This document shows positions 55,311-64,000 of a stretch of DNA of 64,000 nt, piece after piece. The notes beneath the pieces were generated by a model. That model was not told the origin of the DNA. It searched no databases and saw only the letters and a program-made list of their open reading frames with translations. The translations under genes and the position numbers were made by a program. Source of the DNA: Basidiobolus meristosporus CBS 931.73 (Eukaryota > Basidiobolomycota > Basidiobolomycetes > Basidiobolales > Basidiobolaceae); the NCBI GenBank assembly GCA_002104905.1, contig MCFE01000298.1:1-64000 (forward strand). The letters run 5' to 3'. Every line of letters starts with the position of its first letter. The first letter of the stretch is position 1.

Positions 55311-56134
55311 CTAAAGTGGTCTCCTTGCAGGATCCTGATGGTCAATCCAGATTGGCTACATCCACAAGGTCTAGTTATTTTTTGTAGGTAGAGCTCACAC
55401 CAAATTGATGAAAGGTTGATATGAATAACAGATCTGAATGCATTAGCCTGTGGAGTGTAGTGTTGAAGCTGAAACTGATAGTGGGTGTAGGATCCTGCAT
55501 AGATAGACAAGACAAGACAGAGGTATAACTAGATTCTCAATACAGATAATTCAATAGATATGCTGCAAAAGTAAGAGTGGTGCTGCAGTTGTGAGGTGAG
55601 AAGTGTCAAGAAGAGGCAGTAGCCGAACAATGCACAAGAGTCTACAAGCAGATTGAGTACTCAGAACTAAGAAGTGGGAGAAAAGAGGGAGAACCAATCT
55701 ACAGCAACTTAGGGGCAGCTGTACAGACAAATTTTGCCAAGGTTTTTGCACATTCAGGGTGTGATTTTTTATGATGGTACTTGTGAACTGTGATGGTATC
55801 AATACCTCTTACTTACAGGATCTCATATTTGGCACAGTCTACAGGTGGGATCATTGAAGTCATTGTTCCTAGGGATGACTTGGGCTCAAAGATTGACAAT
55901 AGGAAAATATCAATAATATCAAATATGGATAAGAAGCAGATAAGAGTACATTGCAAGATAACATCCTGTTATTATGCTGATAAAGTCCACCCTGAAGTCT
56001 AGACCCACTAATTGAGATCAATGAACTAGTCAGGGAAAAGACATCCATTCATTGACTACTCCCAAACACCCCCAGGATCCCCCTGCAAGATTCCAACCTA
56101 CCTGTACTAGACTAATCCTGAATGAGAATCCACG
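55311..56134. other. Right edge of the transposon nest, unidentified
   Basis: AT-rich DNA. The string GGATCCTGATGG near 55,330 resembles the inner part of the CACTA tails (37,760 region, inverted), so some CACTA-derived DNA may persist. A plus-strand frame at 55,790-56,002 has no recognisable product. Confidence 0.3.
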
Positions 56135-57954
56135 ATGCAGATCACTTCCAAATTACCGTACCCAGAAGGTAGACTACGTAGCATGGTCAATTGTTCAGGA
56201 TACACATATGGCATACCAACTCCCATTTTAGGTAGTATCCTTGATTCAATAAACTACAGCAACCACCTCAATTTATTGGTGGGGTGTACAGAAAAAGGGG
56301 GTCACCAATATCTGAGCAGTGGGTTAGTAGCCACAATCAAAGATCGATGATTCGGAATCATGATAATAGACGCATCAAGCCTACGAGTCGTCTTTAAGCG
56401 GCAGCGCTTTATGTAGAAAATACGGGGTGTTCTACCTCCACCATCCAATCCCATCCATGCCAAACTGCTCGTAATCGGGGTTGGTTGACCTGAAGTGATC
56501 AAGGGATTCGGGATGGCCCTGAAGCCCATGTGTTTTCTTCGCCATCCATGACTCTACAAGCTCGGCCGGAAGTACAAGTACCTCATGATTACATGAAACT
56601 CATACCTCTTCCTTGAAGCACCAATTCATCATTCCTTGTCGCTTCATCTTACATGGCGCTATCAATTTAAACGTATTTCATATGTGTAATACATGGGAAT
56701 TGGTCCTAGGATACTCGGGCACGCCACCAATCGAATCAAGGCGATATGAATGGGCCGATTCGGTTCCATTTCATCCCATGGATCTCATAATTTCGTGGGT
56801 GACTGGCGTGGCAAGGACCTTGGATGTTTGTGGGTGCCAAATGCGGCTACTTTCAGGGTGACTGCTGTGGTGCTAAAATACCGAGTGGCTTAGGAATCCA
56901 GAAACTCATCACATCTGAGGTGGGTGAATCGGGTAGAGTCCCCCCCCCAGCCATCTTTGGTCACCGAACAGAGAGCATCGAGCCGCCCTCGGGTTAAAAC
57001 CTCCATTGCGTGTCTGGGTTCTTCGTACGGCGACAAATTGCTTTACATTCTGTCGGTTCCTTTCTGCGCAGTCCGGTCATGGTGTTCCATCGTTCTCCGA
57101 TACTCCACGTTGGTGGCATTGAGGATTAAGGTATTGTATATAGTTAGTATTGTTTCGGCTCCCACCTGGAGTTGTACTTGAATTTTTCCGGTTTCCAACG
57201 ATGCCCAGTGATTTTGAAGTGGTTGGCACTGGCTCAGGATGTCATGCGCTCGCTTCTTAGGTACGGCTCCTCTTAGGACGTCGGCATATATCGGAGCATT
57301 GTCGTGAAGCCCCCCCCCACTTGGTTGCATTTACGGAAGTCCTAGATGATTGCATACACAACGGTGAACCCTGTGAAGTCCGTACTTGTCAGCGAGGTCT
57401 CTGTTTACTATACCCTTAAGGTCTCATACAACACATACAGATGGCCAACTCCCTGGCAACCTACTTGTGGATTCCCTTTACTGGCATGCTTCCCATGGTG
57501 TCGAAGGCCGACGCGTCAAGCCTACGGTGGTAAAACACTCGAGTGGAGAACCTTTGCACTTAGGCTTCCCCGTTGAACAGCGAATAGGCATCACCACCAG
57601 GGGTGTTCAACATGGGTAAGGATCCGGCCAAGTGGTAAGTGAGCCATAGAATCAACTTAACTGGGCCATCACCAGTGAACGAGTCCCGAATCCGGAACAC
57701 CGTCAGTAATGGCAACCCCATCGGTGAGAATTACCGGAATTCCATTGATTTGTACTGTACCACCCTGGAACAGGAAACCATCTGCGTACTGGACGCATAC
57801 AGGGGAAACCATGGTCTCTCCCGTAGCCGCCACCCATATGTGATCAGTCATGAGTGGCATTCTTGGCATGTGGTGATCTGATGAGATGCCCATGATTGGG
57901 TATGTCCGGTATTGAGTGTACGTAGCGGTTGGTAGCACCACGAATGATCCTCTT
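56135..57954. other. Intergenic region upstream of HMG-CoA synthase
   Basis: Balanced composition resumes. Many short frames overlap on both strands, none with a family motif. C-runs occur at 56,941 and 57,311. The last ~100 bp should be the promoter of the next gene. Confidence 0.35.
57669..57941 (-). other. Possible small exon or ORF upstream of HMG-CoA synthase
   Basis: A 90-codon minus-strand frame contains a Gly/Val/Thr-rich segment with a repeated TDGV (VILTDGVAITDGVPDSG), a style seen in some secreted fungal proteins. It has no signal peptide, and it starts only about 70 bp from the divergent HMG-CoA synthase gene. I cannot confirm that it is expressed. Confidence 0.2.
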
Positions 57955-57962
57955 TATTTAAA
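57955..57962 (+). promoter_or_regulatory. TATA-like element of HMG-CoA synthase
   Basis: TATTTAAA lies about 49 bp upstream of the ATG at 58011, in otherwise GC-richer promoter DNA. Confidence 0.45.
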
Positions 57963-58010
57963 CGCGCGGGGTTCTGCCTGAGCCGGACTACACTCAAGCC
58001 TCAGGTGAAG

Positions 58011-59425
58011 ATGAACGGCATCCAAGTAACCCCACACAATGTTGGCATCAAGGCCATGGAGATTTACTTCCCGAAAAAGGTAAGCCGGTTGTAGTGTCCA
58101 TCGGTCCACGCGCCCCTTACTAACCGCACCGATGATTGCAGTATGTCGAGCAGGCGGATATGGAGCAGTTCGACGGTGTTTCCGCTGGGAAATACACTCT
58201 GGGCCTCGGCCAGAACAAACTAGGCTTCTGCGACGATCGGGAGGATATCCACTCCATCTCCCTCACCGTGGTTCAGAACCTGGTGGAGCACTACGGCATC
58301 TCCTACAACGACATCGGCCGCCTGGAGGTCGGCACCGAAACCATTCTCGACAAGGCCAAGTCTTGCAAGACCGTCCTCATGCAGCTGTTCGCCGATTCGG
58401 GGAACTTCGAGGTTGAGGGCATCGACACCACCAACGCATGCTATGGTGGGACCGCCGCGCTGTCCAACGCGGTGAATTGGGTGGAGTCTTCCTCCTGGGA
58501 CGGCCGGTACGCTCTGGTGGTTGCTGCTGATATCGCCATCTATGCCAAGGGACCGGCCAGACCTACCGGTGGCACCGCAGCCGTGGCCTTGTTGGTTGGC
58601 CCCGATGCCCCTATCGTGATTGAGAAAGGGCTTCGCAGCACGTTTGTTGAACACGTCTACGACTTCTACAAGCCGGACCTGGCATCGGAGTATCCCATTG
58701 TGGATGGAAAGCTTTCGGTGGAGTGCTACGCACGCGCCTTGGACAACTGCTACCCGAAGTATCTTGCCAGGCTGGCAAAGAAGGAGAACCTCCAAAACCC
58801 CGGCCTGGAGAACTTCGACTACCTCCTGTTCCACTCCCCCTACACCAAGCTGGTGGCCAAGTCATTCGCTCGCCTAGGCTTCCACGATTTCCTTGCCAAC
58901 CACGAGGACCCCAGGTACGCTGCGGTCCAGGAATTCAAGGGCCTCCTTCCAGAGGAGACCTACACGAACCGGGATCTAGAGAAGGCGTTCATCGGAGTCA
59001 CAAAGACCATGTTCAACCAGAAGGTCGCTCCCTCGCTGACCACTGCCAAGAACATCGGCAACACCTACTGCGCCTCACTGTACGGCTGCCTCGCCTCCCT
59101 GATTTGCGGGACCCCCTACGAGACGCTGGCCGGGAAGCGGGTGGGTATGTTCTCGTACGGCTCCGGCTCCTCGTCCACTCTCTTCTCGCTTAGGGTCGTC
59201 GGATCGACCGAGGAGATGGCCAAGATCCTCGACCTCCAAAGCCGCCTCGATTCCCGGATCGCCGCATCCCCCGAGGAGTTCGACAAGGCCATGAGCTTGC
59301 GCGAAGAGACCCACCAGCTCAGGGACTACCGCCCGGTCGGCGACATCGAGTCCATCTATCCAGGGACTTACTACTTGTCCTACGTGGACGAGAAGTTTAG
59401 ACGGTTCTACGAACGCAAGAATTAG
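58011..59425 (+). CDS. Hydroxymethylglutaryl-CoA synthase
   Basis: Two exons, 58011-58079 and 58142-59425, encode 450 residues. The 62-bp intron starts GTAAGC, has a TACTAAC branch site and ends GCAG, phase 0. The enzyme condenses acetyl-CoA with acetoacetyl-CoA to HMG-CoA in the mevalonate pathway, feeding sterol and isoprenoid synthesis. The catalytic triad is visible: Glu89 in GTETILD, the nucleophile Cys123 in DTTNACYGG and His254 in LLFHSPYTK. The conserved YAKGPARPTGG and FSYGSGSSSTLFS motifs are present too. Length fits the cytosolic eukaryotic form and there is no targeting peptide. It is tail-to-tail with the Rab11 gene. The frame is intact with no oddities. The isoprenoid product is the precursor of the prenyl group on the neighbouring Rab, though that pairing is probably chance. 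Identity is firm. Confidence 0.97.
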
Positions 59426-59493
59426 CCAACCCCAACTCACACCCATCCATGTCCATAGTCACTCCTACGGCTTCGTGCCATTGAGCGTTAATT

Positions 59494-59499
59494 AATAAA
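59494..59499 (+). promoter_or_regulatory. Poly(A) signal AATAAA of HMG-CoA synthase
   Basis: The hexamer lies 69 bp past the stop codon. Confidence 0.5.
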
Positions 59500-59600
59500 C
59501 CCCCTTTGCCATATGCATCATCCCATCCAGCTTACCACACTGTGGGCCCGTGTTCGTAGCAACATGAGGAAACGATACTCGAGCGGCCACCCTTGCGATG

Positions 59601-59606
59601 TTTATT
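59601..59606 (-). promoter_or_regulatory. Poly(A) signal AATAAA of the Rab11 gene
   Basis: The hexamer on the minus strand lies about 128 bp past the Rab11 stop and about 100 bp from the convergent HMG-CoA synthase signal, so the two 3' UTRs probably meet here. Confidence 0.45.
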
Positions 59607-59733
59607 TAAAAGTACTTCCTACAATTCACACTTCCTGGTCGTCCTACGGCCTTACCAACGGACGGCTAAATAGGCATCGGCAAATGGGGGTGGGGTGACG
59701 GGCTTCAACCAGGGTATCTGGAGGCTCGGTGAA

Positions 59734-60689
<956 letters not shown>

Positions 60690-61285
60690 TCTTGCAAGGA
60701 GAGGTAGAGGGTGGCGGTTCAATGATTCGTCACCTAAAGTAGTCTTAGGTTCATAGATATAATGCCAATCATGGCCACAAGGATCCAATCACAAACAAAG
60801 AAGTCAAGAATCACGATTTAAGATTCGTGGGACATCACCTTAGAATAGAATAAGAACCATTCATAATTCCGGGGGACCCAGCTGTGTGTCCATGCATGTC
60901 TCACGTCTCACGTCTCACACCATGTTGGGCATGAATGGGATCCTATTGCAAACTCCAGGCAGTCGCAACCGATTGACATATTTAGGGCTATCTGAGGTTT
61001 GTCAGCTTCAGCCTGGAATTCGCTTGGCAGGATGCAATTACCTGGAGCTGCCAAGGAGTCGGCATGCCACGAGATACATCCACCATGAGCCGTGTAACTA
61101 TGCAGCTGATTTGTCAACAAACCTTATCCAAGATCCCCCATATGCATACGCCGCATCGATCCGACTTCCAGAGCAGAGCCTGCTGCCGTCGCCTGTCGAG
61201 CCCACGGCCACCCTGAACAACGGGATATCTTTCTCCATCGGGGCCCACGCCCACAGAAAGGTGGTCATCTTGAAAATACATGCAA
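60690..61285. other. Intergenic: Rab11 promoter and 3' flank of the WD40 gene
   Basis: A plus-strand frame of 135 codons (60886-61293) has no recognisable motif and overlaps the WD40 poly(A) signal, so it is likely chance. The Rab11 promoter must lie here. Confidence 0.35.
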
Positions 61286-61291
61286 TTTATT
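61286..61291 (-). promoter_or_regulatory. Poly(A) signal AATAAA of the LisH-WD40 gene
   Basis: The minus-strand hexamer lies only about 17 bp past the stop codon, so the 3' UTR is very short if it is used. Confidence 0.45.
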
Positions 61292-61307
61292 GAAAAGAAT
61301 GGATTGA

Positions 61308-62638
61308 TTAATTTGCGGCGTCTTCGCATTTCCAAACCTTGACGGTCTTGTCAAAGCCTGCGCTGATTAGCACGTCTAGTTTCTTGTCGTAGGAAAGCGA
61401 GCGGATGACCTCGGTGTGTCCAGCGAGGACAGCCAGCACTTTGCCGGACTTGACCTCGATGCATCGGATTTTCCGGTCATCCCCGGTGGCGAAGAAGTAC
61501 TTGCCGGATGGATGCCAAGCATGTCTGGGGTTGGAGAACTCGTCGTGGGGGATCCCGTAGAAATTGCGAGGCTGCACCGAGGATCTTACCCGGAACAATA
61601 TGGCCCTGCCGGAGCGATCGTCGGTGGAGCAGAGCAGGTACCTTCCATCGGGAGAAACGGAGAGGTCCATAGGAGTGAAGGACACCCAGTCGTCACCGTT
61701 GGAGTTCATGTTGTGCTTCTCGTACTCCAGGTTCTCGAGGTTGATGTAGTACAGATAGTTATCCTCGCGAACACCTACCACCACGTAACTTGAATCCGGT
61801 GTATAGGTCATCGCCTCGACATATCCGCGGAAGTAGAAAGTCTTCAGGAGCTCGAAAACCGGGTATCCGTTCTCGTCACTCTTGGTGGTTTTGTACAGGT
61901 TGAAAGTCTTGTCATAGGAGCAAGATGCGAAGTATTGGCCGTTGGGCGAAAACTTGACCTTCACAACATACCTTGTGTGGTTCTTGAAGCTTTGCAAGAC
62001 ATCGTTGGTTTCGATGTCTACGAGTTGGACGGTCTGATCCATACCCCCAGATAACAACAGTTTGGGATGAAGGGGATGGAAATCTGTGCTCAGAATAGCG
62101 GCATTGTGATGGGTCAAGAGGTTGATGGTTTGCTCGTTGTTGTAGTCTGTCAATTTAATGCTGCGATCTGTGGAGCCAGAGACGATGGTGGCTTGGTCGG
62201 TACCATCCTCTTGGGGCACGTGGTGAATCTGTGCAGTGAGGATATTTCCGCTATGAATGGTATCATAGGAATTGGCCAGCACAGTGGGAAAGCGGCCGTC
62301 TCCCTGCTCATTAAGCACCTCATCCTTATCTCTATATAATTCAACGGGGTGAGAACCGGCATAAAGCAACCACCCCCTCTACCAGAAATAAGGGTTAGAT
62401 CTCACCTGTCCTCGGCGAGTTTTTTCATCTTATCATCCAAGCCAGCGTTGAGGGAGTCATCAACGACGGAGATCAACGGCTTGCTAGGGTTTTTGGGGAC
62501 GTCATTATCCTCCTCGACCTGGGTCAAGAAGTACTCAGCCTCCTGCCGAAAGGTCTCGAGAGTGTCGGTGTATCCTTGGGTTTCAAGAAAATGAGCGACC
62601 AGCGCATGGGTGTAGAGTAAGCTTCCTAATCTCTCCAT
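61308..62638 (-). CDS. LisH and seven-bladed WD40 repeat protein
   Basis: Exons 62638-62406 and 62331-61308, intron 74 bp (GTGAGA to TATAG, phase 2), encode 418 residues. Residues about 5-37 form a LisH dimerisation motif (LLYTHALVAHFLETQGY). A short acidic linker leads to seven WD40 blades with typical endings: GSTDRSIKL, GGMDQTVQLVD, CSYDKTFNLY, GVREDNYLYYI, AILFRVRS, GDDRKIRCIEV and GFDKTVKVW. Such proteins act as scaffolds; the LisH-WD40 layout also occurs in Lis1 and several chromatin and E3-ligase subunits, but the sequence is not Lis1. I know no characterised orthologue. It is head-to-tail with Rab11 on the same strand. The structure is firm, the role unknown. Confidence 0.88.
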
Positions 62639-63722
62639 GTTACTGTTGACGGGTTCAAAATAAGGTAAATCTTCACAGGTGGAATGAACCTTTTATTGAG
62701 GAGATTTCTAAACCAGGCTCGTCCTGAAGATTAGGCCATAGTAATCCGATATTAATTAAGAAGGATCTATGGAAATGATTGGAAAGTTCGATTCCAATTA
62801 ACTGTGCTGAATGTGCATGAGAAGTATCCATTGAAAACCGCTCGAATGTTGGCTGCTTTCCAATAATATTCCAATATAACCAACTGTGCGCATAAATCGA
62901 CAGCAAAGCGATTTGGAGAGGGAGGCGGGGCTCTGATTGGTCTCTGGCCACCCAACGCTCAATACTCATCACACACCTGGGAACTGGCTTGATTGTTGCA
63001 CATTCATGGATGTATGTGACCAAGAGACTTCCTAATCAGTGGCGGGCTGAGGTGAAGGTTATATTTCGATTGGAAATGGAAAGATGCAATTGTGGCGAAC
63101 ATCAACTGGACTTTTCTGGCAACAGGCCGATACGATGTATCCCTTGTTAGTCTCCACCCTGGCATCGTCCTACTTGTATACCAGGCATTACTCCCTACTG
63201 GGAAGTTTGGCTGTAGCCCCGGATATTGCTCTTCTGGATTAAGCTTCGTGTATCACAAACATTGGTAGCTCGCCTTGTCGCAAATAGAATTACATGTGGT
63301 TTTCACTATAAGTCTGCGTCCCGGATGGTTTGGACTTTCTGTAAGGTAGCACTGAGATTCAGAGATACCTCATGAATGAGTGAGAATCTACAACTCCGGC
63401 AAAAGCACAGAAAGCGCCACATAGCGGTTACGTGTATCGACGGAAGCGGAGCAGGAGGGGTTCCCATGGGTAGAGAAAAAGCGGCTCGATTAATACTGCG
63501 TTGGATCCAGCGCTCTTTGGAATTCAGAGGGGGTGGGTTCATCCAGGCTATGGAATATGGCCCTTAGAGAGGCCTCAATCATCAGGAGGAACCGGCAGGG
63601 TGGCGGATATCCCGATGAAAATCCATCGTAATTTCGGCTCTACGTCGATTTAGCGATTTGTATTTCTCAGTCACACAGACCAGACTAGCATATTTTTTGT
63701 TTTATCACATTTGCTCTCCAGG
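62639..63722. other. Divergent intergenic region
   Basis: About 1.1 kb between the divergent WD40 gene and the gene at the right end. Only short overlapping frames are present, and no element or RNA gene is recognised. Confidence 0.35.
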
Positions 63723-64000
63723 ATGAGCGAGGACTCAGCCGCGCCGAAGTTTCGCGTTCCTTCAGTGGCGGAAGTGGAAAGTCATGCAAACAAACCTCGT
63801 TCGAAAACACTCTTTTTTAAGCCCAAGGGGACTCTAGAGTTGGGAGGACTCAAGGAAGATCAGTCGAATCCACCCATCCCCTCAGTTACCAGCTCAAGCT
63901 CCACAAACGACAAGCTCTTTCCAGATCTCAACCAATGTAGATAGCAAATCTTCTTGCACTCTGCCTCGAAGCACATTCTCACCCGAATTGCAAATTCTAG
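63723..64000 (+). CDS. Start of an unidentified gene, cut by the window end
   Basis: An ATG at 63723 opens a hydrophilic frame (MSEDSAAPKFRVPSVAEVE, then KTLFFKPKGTLELGG and a Ser/Thr-rich part) that meets a stop at 63942. A GTAGAT at about 63,940 could be an intron donor, which would let the gene continue past the window. The N-terminus looks disordered, and nothing identifies the product. The frame, acidic/basic mixture and good ATG context suggest a real first exon. Confidence 0.45.

Larger units (their letters stand above)
8154..56134. mobile_element. 48-kb AT-rich nest of transposable elements
   Basis: Base composition drops sharply to AT-rich near 8,150 and recovers near 56,100. Almost everything recognisable between is Tnp2 CACTA-like, copia, gypsy or LTR sequence, much of it nested with readable target-site duplications. 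No host gene was recognised inside. Individual insertions are listed separately. Outer limits are placed by composition and are approximate. Confidence 0.85.

Noticed and set aside
57043-57330. 95-codon minus-strand frame
   Set aside because: No motif or signal peptide; it begins beside a C-run and has no supporting splice signals.
57620-57710. GGCCAAGTGGTAAG and a GAATCC string suggesting a tRNA
   Set aside because: The presumed acceptor and T-stem strands do not pair.
58220-58834. 204-codon minus-strand frame within HMG-CoA synthase
   Set aside because: It is an antisense shadow of a high-GC, strongly conserved coding exon.
60886-61293. 135-codon plus-strand frame between Rab11 and the WD40 gene
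   Set aside because: It runs over the WD40 poly(A) signal and shows no domain or signal.

Overview
The window is fungal nuclear DNA. The evidence is spliceosomal introns of 56-126 bp with CTAAC/CTGAC-type branch sites, a GPI-anchored Cys-rich wall-type protein, a Whi5/Nrm1-like protein, fungal-type Rab11 and HMG-CoA synthase, and copia, gypsy and Tnp2 (CACTA/EnSpm-type) transposons. The phylum is not resolved. The secreted Cys-rich protein and the LisH-WD40 protein remind me of early-diverging fungi, while abundant Tnp2 elements are best known from Basidiomycota.

The layout has three blocks. (1) Bases 1-8,150 are gene-bearing and of balanced composition: a secreted 10-cysteine protein (minus), a GPI-anchored Cys-rich protein (plus), a Whi5-like cell-cycle repressor candidate (plus), and a long stretch with no recognisable gene. 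(2) About 8,150-56,130 is a 48-kb AT-rich nest of mobile DNA with no host gene that I can recognise. (3) Bases 56,130-64,000 return to balanced composition: HMG-CoA synthase (plus), a six-exon Rab11-type GTPase (minus, tail-to-tail with it), a LisH-WD40 protein (minus), and the first exon of an unidentified gene that runs off the right end.

The nest is stratified. The oldest visible layer is a family of Tnp2 CACTA-like elements (at least eight copies or fragments) whose transposase lies opposite a second, divergently transcribed ORF of unknown function. Into these went a gypsy element at 13,959-20,174, which itself carries a 728-bp foldback element and a solo LTR, plus two kinds of ~1.1-kb LTR-like insertions and many copia fragments. 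One nearly complete copia element (50,649-55,310) has both LTRs, a primer-binding site matching the anticodon arm of initiator tRNA-Met, and long but frameshifted gag and pol frames.

Many premature stops in the transposons fall where a glutamine, tryptophan or arginine codon would be converted by C-to-T (or G-to-A) change. This is suggestive of cytosine methylation/deamination or RIP-like mutation. I found no protein-coding transposon copy that looks fully functional. The host genes flanking the nest look intact. All family assignments come from reading motifs and were not checked against a database.
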